64,000 bases of DNA from Vibrio superstes. Lineage in GTDB: Bacteria > Pseudomonadota > Gammaproteobacteria > Enterobacterales > Vibrionaceae. The stretch spans positions 310,001-374,000 of the forward strand of contig NZ_BCUR01000001.1 of NCBI RefSeq assembly GCF_003569005.1, given 5' to 3'. Below are positions 34,379 to 44,576 of this stretch, piece after piece (positions within the stretch are counted from its first letter, which is position 1; each line of letters starts with the position of its first letter). The notes below the pieces were generated by a model that saw only the letters and a program-made list of their open reading frames with translations, had not been told where the DNA came from and did not search any database. The position numbers and the translations under genes are program-made.

Positions 34379-35563
34379 ATGCTAAACATCACAGATAAAG
34401 CAAAAGAAGAAGCGATCACACCACTGCTTCGACTTGGCTTTCGTCCCTTCTTCTTACTTGGCGCCCTGTACGCATTTATTGCGGTTCCTGTTTGGATCTA
34501 CGCGTTCCAAAACGGGCAGCCTGAAGCATTAGGTGCCCCTGCCCTTTGGTGGCACGCTCATGAGATGTTGTTTGGTTTTGCTATGGCTATCGTTGCAGGG
34601 TTTGTACTCACCGCAGTACAAAACTGGACTGGGGTTAACGGTACCAAAGGTACTCGACTCGGTCTTATTGTAGCGCTTTGGTTAGCCCCACGAATCCTCT
34701 TTTGGACGCCTGCACCGTTTTGGCTTATCTCTGTGGTAGAAAGCTTGTTCTTATTAGCCGTTGCTTATGAGGTCGGAACTCGCGTATTCAAATCCAAGGG
34801 GTGGCGAAACTTATTCTTTGTTCCTTTATTTGCCTTAGCCATCTTTGCGAACTTCGCCAGTTACGCGACCATCACAGGCGTTGTACCCTTTACTTCAAGC
34901 GCTGTATGGCAAGCGATGCTTTGGTGGTTCATGTTGCTGCTGTCAGTTATGGGCGGGCGAGTGATCCCATTCTTCACCTCTCGCAAATTCAACTTTGATA
35001 AGCCGCAGCCTTTATTATGGCTGGAAGTAGCAGGTAATCTTCCTCTGGTTCTACTGTTTATTTTAAGCTTTTTTCCACTGACCTTAAGCCAACTGGAAAC
35101 ACCACTATTTATTTGGGCAGGCGTATTTCAATTAGTGAAGGTGATAAGATGGAAGCCTTGGAAGACTATCAGTGAGCCCTTGGTTTGGGCCCTACATGCT
35201 TCCTACGCCTGTATACCTGCGTATTTATTGTTAAAAGGGCTAACGACTAACGCATGGCTTGCCCACACCTCTTTGCACCTGTTTGCTATTGGCGCTCTTT
35301 CCGGGCTTATATTGGCCATGATAGCGCGTGTCACCATGGGACATACCGGGCGTAATATTTATCAAGGGCCTAAGATGGGGGTTGCGTTTGCCGCATTGAT
35401 ACTGTCGGCCTTAGTCAGAAGCGTAGGTGTCGGCCTATACCCTGAATACACAATGCAACTGCTTGATGTGGCTACTGTACTGTGGATGCTAAGTTTTGGT
35501 CTGTACCTACTTAAGTTTGCCAAAATGCTCGCCACAGCAAGGGCGGATGGTCATCCAGGTTAA
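34379..35563 (+). CDS. nnrS: NnrS family heme/copper membrane protein
   Basis: 394 aa from the ATG at 34379, with TAAGG eight nt upstream. About twelve hydrophobic helices; NnrS features include LLRLGFRPFFLLG at the N-terminus, WHAHEMLFGFAMAIVAGFVLTA and the late ARVTMGHTGR, whose histidines are thought to bind heme. NnrS relieves nitric-oxide stress in V. cholerae by limiting iron-dinitrosyl damage. Its own promoter carries an NsrR operator. Confidence 0.92.
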   Translation: MLNITDKAKEEAITPLLRLGFRPFFLLGALYAFIAVPVWIYAFQNGQPEALGAPALWWHAHEMLFGFAMAIVAGFVLTAVQNWTGVNGTKGTRLGLIVALWLAPRILFWTPAPFWLISVVESLFLLAVAYEVGTRVFKSKGWRNLFFVPLFALAIFANFASYATITGVVPFTSSAVWQAMLWWFMLLLSVMGGRVIPFFTSRKFNFDKPQPLLWLEVAGNLPLVLLFILSFFPLTLSQLETPLFIWAGVFQLVKVIRWKPWKTISEPLVWALHASYACIPAYLLLKGLTTNAWLAHTSLHLFAIGALSGLILAMIARVTMGHTGRNIYQGPKMGVAFAALILSALVRSVGVGLYPEYTMQLLDVATVLWMLSFGLYLLKFAKMLATARADGHPG

Positions 35564-35598
35564 GCGCTTTAATCTGAGCTTTTACCGCGCTCAGGCAC

Positions 35599-36468
35599 TC
35601 ATTTCTTAAACACATTTAACGGAGTCTTCAAATAGGAGACTCCGTTGTTTTCGGGCTCAGGAAAGCGTCCACCGCGAATATTAATCTGTACTGCTGGCAA
35701 TAGTAAGGCAGGCATGGCTAACGTCGCATCGCGCTGTTGTCGCATCGCTATAAAATCATACTTCGCACTTCCATCATGCACATGAATGTTACTCTGCTTT
35801 TGCTCTGCAACCGTCGTTTTGTATAAGCATTCCCTGCCGTTCGGCCCATAGTCATGACACATATACAGCTCGGTTTCTGGTGGCAACTCAAGTATCTTCT
35901 GTATTGATGCGTACAATATCTCAGCATCACCACCAGGAAAGTCACAACGTGCCGTACCCATATCAGGCATAAAGATCGTATCACCAACAAACGCAGCAGA
36001 GTCGTTTACGACAAAAGTAACGCACGATGGTGTATGACCCGGTGTATGCATTACACGAATGTTCGACGCGCCCAATGGTATAGCTTCATCATCTGCCAAC
36101 AGAAGATCAAATTGACTGCCATCTGCAACAAACTCTTCTAAGCCAAAAACTTGTTTAAACGTCGACTGCACCGTGGTTATTTCTCTCCCCGTCGCCATTG
36201 CCGCACCACTGCGCTCCCTAACGTAGCTGGCCGCGCTTAAGTGATCAGCATGCACGTGTGTCTCCAGTATCCATTGTAGCTTTACATTTTGTTGTTCAGC
36301 GTACCTGAGGATACCATCGACAGAGACTGTCGATGTGACCCCTGCTGCTGCATCGTAATCAAGCACAGAGTCAATGATTGCGCTCGATTTTGTAGCGTTA
36401 TCAGTAACAAGATAGCTATAAGTATTTGAACTATCATGAAAAAAACTTGTGATGGAAACTGGGTTCAT
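35599..36468 (-). CDS. MBL-fold hydrolase, persulfide dioxygenase / Blh-like
   Basis: 289 aa metallo-beta-lactamase fold with the metal motif THVHADH (His71, His73, Asp75, His76), a later His in HTPGHTPSC, the Asp in FVGDTIF and MCHDYGP. The sequence class matches ETHE1/Blh-type persulfide dioxygenases, which oxidise glutathione persulfide in sulfide detoxification, rather than glyoxalase II. No rhodanese or BigR repressor is beside it. Ends tail-to-tail with nnrS. Confidence 0.78.
   Translation of the reverse strand: MNPVSITSFFHDSSNTYSYLVTDNATKSSAIIDSVLDYDAAAGVTSTVSVDGILRYAEQQNVKLQWILETHVHADHLSAASYVRERSGAAMATGREITTVQSTFKQVFGLEEFVADGSQFDLLLADDEAIPLGASNIRVMHTPGHTPSCVTFVVNDSAAFVGDTIFMPDMGTARCDFPGGDAEILYASIQKILELPPETELYMCHDYGPNGRECLYKTTVAEQKQSNIHVHDGSAKYDFIAMRQQRDATLAMPALLLPAVQINIRGGRFPEPENNGVSYLKTPLNVFKK
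35618..35650 (+). terminator. Candidate nnrS terminator inside the convergent gene
   Basis: Perfect 10-bp stem AACGGAGTCT/AGACTCCGTT with a 9-nt loop, then GTTTTC. It lies 54 bp past the nnrS stop and inside the last codons of the convergent MBL gene (NGVSYLKTPL), so coding and termination share sequence. Confidence 0.45.
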
Positions 36469-36592
36469 TGCGCTCGCCTTTATATTAACAAATGCTAATT
36501 AAAGCCTAGAAGGTGCTGGTTATTTCGCAAAGGTCTAATTAAGAACATTTAGGAATAACGGGGAATGCTAGATATGTCAGTAAGAGAAGCAA

Positions 36593-36614
36593 GTGCCACC
36601 ATGAATGGCGGCAC
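36593..36614. terminator. Hairpin downstream of the alpha/beta hydrolase gene
   Basis: GTGCC-A-CCAT...ATGG-C-GGCAC forms a nearly perfect stem. There is no T-run on either strand, so it may only stabilise the mRNA 3' end. Confidence 0.35.
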
Positions 36615-36635
36615 CTGTGAAGAGCAGAGAAATAA

Positions 36636-37487
36636 CTAAAGGCTCGCTAATTTAACAAAGCTATCTTTGACTGGATCGCTCTTCATAATACGACCATGGC
36701 CAAGACCTTTGGTGGTAATCAAGGTCACTTTTTCCATCTCATCTGCGGCGCGCTTTGACACCTCAAAACTGGTGAATCGGTCACCTTTGTCATGCACGAT
36801 AACCGTTGCATGCTGTCGAAGTTTAAGTTTGCCATACGGGTCAATAGTGTGAATTGGGTAATGATACTCGCTGCTCACCTCTTCGACGACTTCTTCAAAC
36901 AGCTTCATCGAATAACCGGAGCGCTTAACGCTCCCAAGCAGGTTTTCAAGATATTCAAGCACCGGAGCAATCAACAATAATGGGCAATCAATGGCCTTGT
37001 GATGTTTACACTCCACAGTTGAGGCCGTACCCATGCTGTGAGCAATGATCCCATCGACTTTGCCGACACTGTCCAAGATAGCTTCTAACCCTTGCACAAA
37101 AGCCGGAATGTGCCCGTAAGCACCCCCACTTGTACCATGCGCTGGCTGATCATAAGCCAAAGCGGTAAAGCCAGATTGGGCCATGAATTCCATTAAAGGG
37201 AAAAACTGGTTGGCAGTCCCTGACCACCCATGGTTGAGTACCCAGAGTGGCCCCGTACCTAAGGTATAAGTGGTTAGGTCGCCATGCGCGGATTTAACCA
37301 CACCTTTGATCATACCCTTAGGTTCTGGATTCTTAGGTTTACTGCGAACCGGAGTGAGCAACAGCTGTCTTGCAATTTTGCGAGCATGCTTAGGTGCAAC
37401 CTTATGGTGTACACGAGTACCCACATTAACTAAAGAACGGCGTAGGTTAAATTTCTTAGAGGTGTTGAAGTAGATCTTATCGCTCAT
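36636..37487 (-). CDS. Alpha/beta hydrolase
   Basis: 283 aa. Oxyanion loop HGWSG (86-90), nucleophile elbow AHSMG with Ser151, an acidic residue in VHDKGDRF (about 233-236) and His264 in GLGHGRI form a canonical catalytic triad. The N-terminal 60 residues are basic. Likely an esterase or lipase-like enzyme of unknown substrate. Not clearly in an operon. Confidence 0.82.
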   Translation of the reverse strand: MSDKIYFNTSKKFNLRRSLVNVGTRVHHKVAPKHARKIARQLLLTPVRSKPKNPEPKGMIKGVVKSAHGDLTTYTLGTGPLWVLNHGWSGTANQFFPLMEFMAQSGFTALAYDQPAHGTSGGAYGHIPAFVQGLEAILDSVGKVDGIIAHSMGTASTVECKHHKAIDCPLLLIAPVLEYLENLLGSVKRSGYSMKLFEEVVEEVSSEYHYPIHTIDPYGKLKLRQHATVIVHDKGDRFTSFEVSKRAADEMEKVTLITTKGLGHGRIMKSDPVKDSFVKLASL

Positions 37488-37563
37488 GTTCGTCCGTGAA
37501 TCGCTAGTGTAGAGTCGTTACTCTAACATAGGCAGGCAAATGACTGAAAACTTGATTTGGTCG

Positions 37564-38079
37564 CTAATCTTTTCGTCTTAGGTCACGCGCTAATATTAGT
37601 GCTAAACCAAAAATCTGCAAAAACAGCGCTATGTTCTTGTAACGGCTAATGTGCATATCGTTTTGTGAGGTCATTTCTAGCAATGAAATGTTGTTGAGAT
37701 AGTACTTATCAATGAGGTTGCGCTGCTCATTTTGCTCGCGCTCTAGCATCAGTGACAGGGTTTGTAGATTATTGATGGAGAGCTCTGGCACAGGTTTACC
37801 TGTCCAAACCTCAATCTGCTTTGCCAGCTCTGCATTTACAGCTTGATTACTGTCATTGTGGCCAAGCACCACCAGCAATGTTTCCTTTTTTCGTTCAAGG
37901 TTTTCAACTCTGTTCCAAGCTAACTGTATGGAACGTAGATTATTGTTTTGTCCTTCATACAGAGCTGCATTTTTTCGTGCTAAATCATCCAGTATTTGGC
38001 TAGAAATCACTATTGCGAGCACATTAAGGAGCAGCCCTAAGAAAACCAGCAACCAAGCCGGTGGCCAACCAATTTTCAT
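37564..38079 (-). CDS. Two-helix membrane protein, unknown function
   Basis: 171 aa from the ATG at 38079, with AAGGAG seven nt upstream. An N-terminal hydrophobic helix (about 4-25) and a C-terminal one (about 148-165) bracket a periplasmic coiled-coil region rich in Glu, Gln and Asn. I do not recognise a family; the shape is that of a sensor-like or scaffold domain. 32 bp separate it from the upstream MAPEG gene, so they may be cotranscribed. Confidence 0.6.
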   Translation of the reverse strand: MKIGWPPAWLLVFLGLLLNVLAIVISSQILDDLARKNAALYEGQNNNLRSIQLAWNRVENLERKKETLLVVLGHNDSNQAVNAELAKQIEVWTGKPVPELSINNLQTLSLMLEREQNEQRNLIDKYYLNNISLLEMTSQNDMHISRYKNIALFLQIFGLALILARDLRRKD

Positions 38080-38111
38080 TTCTCTGCTCCTTAAGAACAA
38101 TCATCCCATCG

Positions 38112-38486
38112 TTACGAAAGTGCCTGCACTACGTTCAATGCTGCAAGCAGTCCAATAACCCCAAACGTGCTCATCATCCCAAACACACGGCCCTTCATTT
38201 TTCGATTCAATACCGCTAAGCCGTGGGATAAACGCCCTACCACCAGCAGCACGCCTAAAATATGAATCGCCCATTCCGGGGCGCCATTAAACTCGGCAAG
38301 CATCAATAACAATAGCCCAATAGGAATATATTCGGTGGCATTACTGTGGGCACCGCGTGCTACCGTTAAGTCATCCACTTGTCCGTCAGCATGAGATACC
38401 CGATGTTTTCGGCGCTGTTTAATCACTTGAACAGACAGGTAACATATCCAAACGGCTAAGATGCCCGCATACAAAGAGGTGATCAT
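38112..38486 (-). CDS. MAPEG-family membrane protein
   Basis: 124 aa with four hydrophobic helices. The family pattern is clear: RGAHSNATEYIPIGLLLLM in helix 2 and GRLSHGLAV after helix 3, matching the MAPEG (glutathione transferase/eicosanoid) superfamily and E. coli YecN. Bacterial members are often glutathione-dependent, but activity here is unknown. Confidence 0.85.
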   Translation of the reverse strand: MITSLYAGILAVWICYLSVQVIKQRRKHRVSHADGQVDDLTVARGAHSNATEYIPIGLLLLMLAEFNGAPEWAIHILGVLLVVGRLSHGLAVLNRKMKGRVFGMMSTFGVIGLLAALNVVQALS

Positions 38487-38583
38487 AAGACTCCGTTTTC
38501 AAATTGGTAATAAGTGTGATCATCGAAGAGCGAAGACAGTTCTTCCGATAAAAGAAAGCCCGGAATTAACCGAGCGTGCGTTT

Positions 38584-39399
38584 CTAATAGATATAACTCA
38601 CATAAAATAAACCACCGGACATATCTTGTCGCATGGCAAAATCGTCATCTTTATCGACAGAGAAATTGAGTGACGTAGAAGTAAAACCGACGCCAGTCGC
38701 AAACGAGTCGGTAATGCTATATTCAGCGGAGATTATGAAATCAAGAAAGTAGCCACTGTAATCATCTATTTTCAAGCTAAAGTAATCTACCGAACCAATC
38801 ACCTTCCAATCTTCAGCCAATTGGTAGTCCAAACGAAATCCGATAACAGGTAAGGGCGCAATAAGATCAACACTTGATCCTGTTTTCTTTATGCCATTAT
38901 TGGAACCGCCCTGGACTTTCACTCCGGTACTCAATCCGACATCGAAATCCATAGCATGCACACCAAGGGATACAGAAAGTTCAACATCTTGATTGTGATA
39001 AAACGAGTAGGCATAGTTAATTTTGTAGATATCAATATCGGAGTATGAATCGACAAACGCACCAACCTTATACTCTTGTCCATCCCAAATAATATCGCGT
39101 GTTAGCTCATTACTTCCATCACTACGTAAACTGAGATAGGCAAATTCAATTCGGTGATAGTTAGTAAAACGGTAGTAGCCATCAATCTTAAAGTTCTTGT
39201 TTTCAGTGTCGAGATTGAGGTCATCCTGAAGATTAATTTTAGATCCTACCAAACCTTCTTTCGTTGCCGCCACAATAGTGTCGGTTTGCCATATCCAAAA
39301 CATGCCTAAGTTGATCTTGAGTCTTTCATCCAACTCTTGTTGTTCTGCGCAAACCACAGAAGAAAACAAGGCAAACAATGCCAACAAACTGTGTTTCAT
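38584..39399 (-). CDS. Outer-membrane beta-barrel protein
   Basis: 271 aa. Signal peptide (about 1-18, ending VCA) followed by alternating amphipathic strands such as YYRFTNYHRIEFAYLSL and INYAYSFYHNQDVELSVSLG, and a C-terminal aromatic end VSYIY suited to Bam-dependent insertion. It looks like an 8-12 strand barrel of the OmpW/outer-membrane-protein-like groups, not a trimeric porin. Function unknown. AAGGGA precedes the ATG. Confidence 0.7.
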   Translation of the reverse strand: MKHSLLALFALFSSVVCAEQQELDERLKINLGMFWIWQTDTIVAATKEGLVGSKINLQDDLNLDTENKNFKIDGYYRFTNYHRIEFAYLSLRSDGSNELTRDIIWDGQEYKVGAFVDSYSDIDIYKINYAYSFYHNQDVELSVSLGVHAMDFDVGLSTGVKVQGGSNNGIKKTGSSVDLIAPLPVIGFRLDYQLAEDWKVIGSVDYFSLKIDDYSGYFLDFIISAEYSITDSFATGVGFTSTSLNFSVDKDDDFAMRQDMSGGLFYVSYIY

Positions 39400-39515
39400 A
39401 ACGTCCCTTTAAAGCGCACAAAGCATCCTGCTTTGCCAAAGAAAAAACAAATATTTACATAAGGTTAGTATAAAAAACTCAATTAATAACTGACCGACTC
39501 TGAATTATAGACAAT

Positions 39516-39549
39516 AAAAAACCCCAAACAGAATAACCGGTTGGGGTTT
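39516..39549 (-). terminator. glgB terminator
   Basis: Stem AAACCCCAA/TTGGGGTTT with a 13-nt loop, followed on the minus strand by TTTT; it is 46 bp after the glgB stop. Confidence 0.75.
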
Positions 39550-39594
39550 AGTTCGTTCATCAATTTAGCCCATGCTTGATAGGCTAAGTCGATG

Positions 39595-41772
39595 TTATTT
39601 TACTTTCTTATAGAACACAGTCGATAGCGGTGGCAATACCATGTGAACAGATTGTTCTAAGCCTTGGCTTGCAACGCTTTCTGTTTCTAGTGTTGCCGGT
39701 ACTGCAACGTTTGCGCCGTTGTACTTCGCATCATCGGTGTTAAGCAGCAGTTCATACTCAGCTTCACCAGGGATGCCTAAGCGGAATTCTTGTTGAGGTA
39801 CAGGTGTAAAGTTCGATACAACCAACACACGTTCGCCGTTCTCATCAATACGCTCATGAGCAAGAACACTTGCTTCTGCTTCATCTTGCAGACGCCACTC
39901 GAAGCCTCTTGGATCATAATCAAGATCATGAAGAGCCGACTCTTGCTTGTACAACTTGTTCAAATCACGCGTTAGGTTTAAAACACCTTGATGACGTTCA
40001 TAATCCAACAAGAACCATTGCAGTTGGTCATCATGATCCCACTCGGCTGTTTGGCCGAATTCAGCGCCCATGAAGTTTAACTTTTTACCCGGCTGTGCGT
40101 ACATGTAACCCATGTAAGCGCGCAGGTTAGCGGTTTTTTGCCACTCATCACCTGGCATCTTGTCGTGAATCGCACCCTTACCATATACGACTTCATCGTG
40201 AGACAAAGACAGTACGTAGTTTTCACTGTGCGCATACATCAACGGGAATGTAATGGTGTTGTGGTGGTATTTACGATGGATAGGATCTTGCTGAATGTAA
40301 GACAAGCTGTCGTGCATCCAACCCATGTTCCACTTAAAGCCAAAGCCTAAACCGCCCAAGAATGTTGGTGCCGAAACGCCAGGAAATGCCGTAGACTCTT
40401 CCGCAATGGTCATTGCGTTCGGGAAGTGCTTGTACACTTCTTCATTCATCCACTTCAAGGTAGCGATCGCATCGTAGTTCTCGTTGCCACCGTCTTGGTT
40501 CGGAATCCACTGATCGTGGCTACGTGAGTAATCCAAGTACAACATTGAAGCAACTGCATCCACACGGATACCATCAATGTGGTAGTGCTCAAACCAGAAC
40601 AGTGCGTTCGATACCATGAAACGACGAACATGCTCACGACCTAAGTCATAGATGAACGAATTCCAATCTTGGTGCCAACCGCGACGCGGGTCTGGGTCGT
40701 GGTACAGAGGTGTACCATCAAAATTGGCCAAACCGTGATCATCTGACGGGTAATGTGCTGGAACCCAGTCAAGCACAACGCCAAGACCGGCTTGGTGACA
40801 CTGATCTACAAAGAATTTGAAGTCATCAGGCGAACCAAAGCGACTGGTTGGTGCAAATAGACCAATCGGCTGATAGCCCCAAGAACCGTAGAACGGGTGC
40901 TCAGAAATCGGCATAAGCTCTACGTGAGAGTAGCCAAGATCCACGAGGTACGGGATCAATTCTGCAGCCAGTTCACGGTAGTTTAAGAACTCACCTTCTG
41001 CATTGCGCTTCCAAGAACCAGCATGAAGCTCATAGAAAGACAGCGCTTCTTTACGCTTTTCCGTCACCGGACGCGTTTGCCATGCACTATCTTGCCATTG
41101 GTATTTGTTCTGATCGTAAGTCACAGAAGCAAAAGAAGGATATTGCTCGTGCTGGAAGCCCCACGGATCTTGCTTGTGTGGCAAGCTTTCGCCATGTGGT
41201 CCTTTTAATTCGTACTTGTATTGAGAGCCTTCTGCTAACTCAGGGATGAATAGACCCCAAATACCGTAATCAAGGCGCTGCATTGGGTGGCGACGGCCGT
41301 CCCAATCATTGAAGTTACCAATGATGCTTACTGCTTGCGCATGCGGTGCATAAACAAGGAAACGAGTACCAGAAATCGTCTTACCATCACGCTCTAGCGT
41401 AACGAACTGAGATCCCATATGCTTGTACATCTCTTTAGGAGTGTGCAAGTTGTCGAACTCTTCATATAGAGAGTGATATTGGTATGGGTCGTCGATGATC
41501 TGCTCAACGTCACCCCAATGAACCGCTAATTTATAGTGAGTAAAGGTCAGATCACGCTCTTCAGTAAGAACAAACGCATCCATCTCGTCACGCACTAGTT
41601 CGATACGCTTGTCACCCAGGATAACCTCTACACGGCTTGCGCCTGGCATCCAAACGGTAAGATAACGACCTTTTTCTCTAACAAATGGGCCTAATACTGA
41701 AAATGGGTCAGTAAGTGCTGCTTGACTCAACTTGTGATAAGCAGTTTTAAATTTGTCCTGAGGCTTCTCCAC
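39595..41772 (-). CDS. glgB: 1,4-alpha-glucan branching enzyme GlgB
   Basis: Makes alpha-1,6 branches in glycogen. 725 aa from a GTG at 41772, which has AAGGAG at 7 nt; a TTG two codons earlier touches that site. An N-terminal region and CBM48 (about 120-235) precede the GH13 barrel with nucleophile Asp405 (GIRVDAVAS), acid/base Glu458 (TIAEES) and Asp526 ([10 protein letters not shown]). The C-domain ends STVFYKKVK. Length agrees with E. coli GlgB (728). It follows malQ on the same strand after 560 bp of repeats and a terminator, so it may have its own promoter. Confidence 0.95.
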   Translation of the reverse strand: MEKPQDKFKTAYHKLSQAALTDPFSVLGPFVREKGRYLTVWMPGASRVEVILGDKRIELVRDEMDAFVLTEERDLTFTHYKLAVHWGDVEQIIDDPYQYHSLYEEFDNLHTPKEMYKHMGSQFVTLERDGKTISGTRFLVYAPHAQAVSIIGNFNDWDGRRHPMQRLDYGIWGLFIPELAEGSQYKYELKGPHGESLPHKQDPWGFQHEQYPSFASVTYDQNKYQWQDSAWQTRPVTEKRKEALSFYELHAGSWKRNAEGEFLNYRELAAELIPYLVDLGYSHVELMPISEHPFYGSWGYQPIGLFAPTSRFGSPDDFKFFVDQCHQAGLGVVLDWVPAHYPSDDHGLANFDGTPLYHDPDPRRGWHQDWNSFIYDLGREHVRRFMVSNALFWFEHYHIDGIRVDAVASMLYLDYSRSHDQWIPNQDGGNENYDAIATLKWMNEEVYKHFPNAMTIAEESTAFPGVSAPTFLGGLGFGFKWNMGWMHDSLSYIQQDPIHRKYHHNTITFPLMYAHSENYVLSLSHDEVVYGKGAIHDKMPGDEWQKTANLRAYMGYMYAQPGKKLNFMGAEFGQTAEWDHDDQLQWFLLDYERHQGVLNLTRDLNKLYKQESALHDLDYDPRGFEWRLQDEAEASVLAHERIDENGERVLVVSNFTPVPQQEFRLGIPGEAEYELLLNTDDAKYNGANVAVPATLETESVASQGLEQSVHMVLPPLSTVFYKKVK

Positions 41773-41936
41773 GCCCAATCTCCTTCGATAATTAATTCTT
41801 ATTTATAATTTTTATCAGTGAGAGCACCCTGCCCTCACCCTAGCCGTTTTTATGTTGTCAGCGATACTATGCCGCTAAGCTAATTGTTCAGATTACCATA
41901 CTTATTTGACGGTATGTTGAAAGTTGTAATGTTGAT

Positions 41937-42016
41937 CTACAAGCTACAAGCTACAAGCTACAAGCTACAAGCTACAAGCTACAAGCTACAAGCTACAAGC
42001 TACAAGCTACAAGCTA
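41937..42016. repeat. Eleven-copy CTACAAG heptamer array
   Basis: Exactly eleven perfect copies of CTACAAG (41937-42013) plus CTA. It lies 165 bp upstream of glgB. The unit is AGCTACA in another phase, related to other AGCT heptads in the window. A pure array of this kind is liable to slippage. Confidence 0.95.
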
Positions 42017-42030
42017 GAGCATAAAAACAT

Positions 42031-42187
42031 CGTCATGCTGGAAAGCAACGCTTATCCAGCATCTTAGAGCGCACGCTCAATGCAAAAACACATGTCATCC
42101 TGAACTCGATCAGGATCTTAGATAATGCCAATCGCAAAATTACGCACTGCCTGAGGTACTGGATAAGCTTCGCTTTCCAGTATGACG
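42031..42187. repeat. Long palindromic MITE-like element
   Basis: 157 bp bounded by CGTCAT and ATGACG. The outer arms CGTCATGCTGGAAAGC and GCTTTCCAGTATGACG are near-perfect inverted repeats, extended by CTTATCCAG/CTGGATAAG. A smaller element, GTCATCCTGAACTCGATCAGGATC, is nested inside. Confidence 0.85.
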
Positions 42188-42224
42188 GCGAACTAGCACT
42201 GCTTGTAAAAGTGCCATCACCAGA

Positions 42225-42256
42225 TACAAAAATGCCCGCTGAAGTGCGGGCATTTC
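42225..42256 (-). terminator. malQ terminator
   Basis: Stem AAATGCCCGC/GCGGGCATTT with a 6-nt loop, followed on the minus strand by TTTTG. It lies 81 bp after the malQ stop and before glgB. Confidence 0.75.
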
Positions 42257-42336
42257 AGTTCGCTGTGAACTGTAACAAAATTACGAAAATGAAAGTTTGA
42301 GCCGTGACTAAGTTTTCGGCATCAAACAGTCAATTA

Positions 42337-44523
42337 TCATTTTTTGGAAGCTTGATCACGAACTTCTGTTAAACGTTTTGCTATATGATTAACGGCTTCA
42401 CGACCAAACATCTCTTCAAGGTTCACAGACAGTTTACGACGCCAGTTTGGATACTCTTCAACAGTACCAGGGATGTTCACTGGTTTTTCCATTTCTAGCC
42501 AATCTTCTAGCTGTACGCTTAGTAGAGTAGAAGAACCGGCTGCAACGTGCAGTTGTAGGCCTTCAGCAAGGAAGCGATCCATAGGAACCCACTCTGCGTT
42601 TTCGCCAATGCCTGTCGACAAGAACTGTGGGTTATTTTCACGAATTGTGTTCAAAATACCCTGCTTACACTCTAAGCGATCGTCAAATAGACCTGCAAGC
42701 TGCTCTTCATTTGGATACAAGCCTAGCTCAGCACCCAGTTTCAGATCATCACAGTGCCAGAAGCCGCGTAGCGTTGGCATATCGTGAGTACATAGCGCTG
42801 ACATTGATTGCTCTGTGTAATCCGTTGGCTTGATGAAGCTACCATCTTCGTGGTTTTCGAAGAAGAAGATCTTGTACGAGTGAACACCTGCGTCACGCAA
42901 GATATCAACGATTTCATCAGGCACAGTACCCAAGTCTTCACCGATCACTGAACACTGGAAACGATGAGATTCTAGTGCAAGGATTGCTAGCATGTCTTCG
43001 ACTGGGTAGTACATGTACGCACCCTTGGTCGCGTTCTCACCCTTCGGAATCCACCAAAGGCGTAGAAGACCCAATACATGGTCAATACGCAGTGCACCAC
43101 AGTGCTTCATGTTGGCGCGCAAAAGCTTAACATATGCATCGTAGCCAGTTTCTTGCAACACCTGTGGGTTCAGCGGTGGCAGACCCCAGTTTTGACCAAG
43201 AGGACCTAGCACATCCGGCGGAGCGCCGATGCTTGCATCTAGGATCAAGTTGCCGTCGTCAGCCCATGTTTCAGAGCCAGAATCCGCAACACCTACTGCA
43301 AGGTCACGATACAGACCAAGGCTCATACCCTTCTCTTCTGCTAGAGCTTGAGCTTCGTTGATCTGTGTATCTGCAATCCACTGCAGGTACATGTACAGCT
43401 CAACCAAGTCTTTATGATCTTTTATAAACTTCTGAGAGCCTGCGCTATCAAAGCGGCGGTACTTCTCAGGGAATACAGGCCAGCCCCACATGTGTTCATC
43501 GGCATCACGCAGTGTTTTGTGCATTGCATCAAACGCTGCTTGATGAAGCAGGCTTTCTCCGCCTTCTTCAACAAAGCTCAAGAACGCTTGTGCACGCTCA
43601 GTGTTTTTGTCTAGGTGACGAGATTTAAACTCAGCAAATAGAAGAGGCAATACCGCCATCTTCAGATCAGACACTTCGCTGTAGTTTACGTGCTGAATCT
43701 CACGCGCTTTTTGCAGACGCTGTTGGAACTCAGCGCTACCTACCTTCTGCTGCGCTTCCACACTTAGCGCAAACTCAGGTACTGAACTCACATCAATGTA
43801 CATGATGTTCAACCAGCGGCGAGAAGATGGGCTATAAGGACTAGCGCCTTCTGGGTTTGCAGGGAACAGTGAGTGGATTGGGTTTAGACCCACAAAATCA
43901 CCGCCACGAGCAGCGATATCACCCACTAGTTGTTTCAGATCGCCAAAGTCACCGATACCCCAGTTGTGAGGAGTACGCAGGGTGTAAAGCTGGATGCTTG
44001 GGCCCCACAGTTTTTTGCCGTTTTCAATATCACTTTGTTTGAAGCACGCCTTTGGCGTAACGATCAGTGTCATCTCATAAGGGGCTTTACGACGCTTACG
44101 AGTCACGATCAGTTTGTGGTAACCCCACTTAATTTCAGCAGGTAATGCAAAGACCAGTGGGCCACCCTCTTTGCGCTCATCTCTTACGATTTGAGACTGC
44201 AGGTAGCCTTCAAGGACTTCACCTTGCTCTGTTTCTAAACGCCATGCAAACTCGCTTTCACGAGCGCTAACGCCTAGGTTTAGTTCCACTTCTACTGGCT
44301 CGTCATCACGAACCACCAGCACTGGCGCTAATACTTCTTTCTTGTGCATTTTCTCTGCTGATTTAAGCAGTGCTTCGTCACTACTCGTATCGTAACCTAG
44401 AGCTGCAAGTAAGCGTTCAATGGTTTCATCTTCAACGCTTGCTTGGTCTCCCCAAGCACTGACATAGCTATCGGCAATACGAGCCATTTCAGCGACTTTT
44501 TTTAGTGCGGATTGTTCTTTCAT
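42337..44523 (-). CDS. malQ: 4-alpha-glucanotransferase (amylomaltase) MalQ
   Basis: 728 aa GH77 enzyme that disproportionates maltodextrins. An N-terminal extension (about 1-165) precedes the barrel, as in gammaproteobacterial MalQ. Catalytic Asp481 (ALRIDHVLG), Glu529 (VIGEDLGTVP) and Asp581 (CTHDMPTLRG) are visible, with the SPYSPSSRRWLN segment typical of GH77. GGAGAGAG precedes the ATG. It lies 230 bp after malP, with an element and a hairpin between, so it is probably part of a malPQ transcript. Confidence 0.95.
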   Translation of the reverse strand: MKEQSALKKVAEMARIADSYVSAWGDQASVEDETIERLLAALGYDTSSDEALLKSAEKMHKKEVLAPVLVVRDDEPVEVELNLGVSARESEFAWRLETEQGEVLEGYLQSQIVRDERKEGGPLVFALPAEIKWGYHKLIVTRKRRKAPYEMTLIVTPKACFKQSDIENGKKLWGPSIQLYTLRTPHNWGIGDFGDLKQLVGDIAARGGDFVGLNPIHSLFPANPEGASPYSPSSRRWLNIMYIDVSSVPEFALSVEAQQKVGSAEFQQRLQKAREIQHVNYSEVSDLKMAVLPLLFAEFKSRHLDKNTERAQAFLSFVEEGGESLLHQAAFDAMHKTLRDADEHMWGWPVFPEKYRRFDSAGSQKFIKDHKDLVELYMYLQWIADTQINEAQALAEEKGMSLGLYRDLAVGVADSGSETWADDGNLILDASIGAPPDVLGPLGQNWGLPPLNPQVLQETGYDAYVKLLRANMKHCGALRIDHVLGLLRLWWIPKGENATKGAYMYYPVEDMLAILALESHRFQCSVIGEDLGTVPDEIVDILRDAGVHSYKIFFFENHEDGSFIKPTDYTEQSMSALCTHDMPTLRGFWHCDDLKLGAELGLYPNEEQLAGLFDDRLECKQGILNTIRENNPQFLSTGIGENAEWVPMDRFLAEGLQLHVAAGSSTLLSVQLEDWLEMEKPVNIPGTVEEYPNWRRKLSVNLEEMFGREAVNHIAKRLTEVRDQASKK

Positions 44524-44576
44524 CGCTCTCTCCGAAGACGAAACACGCCTTCAAACAAAATAATATTTTTATAAAA

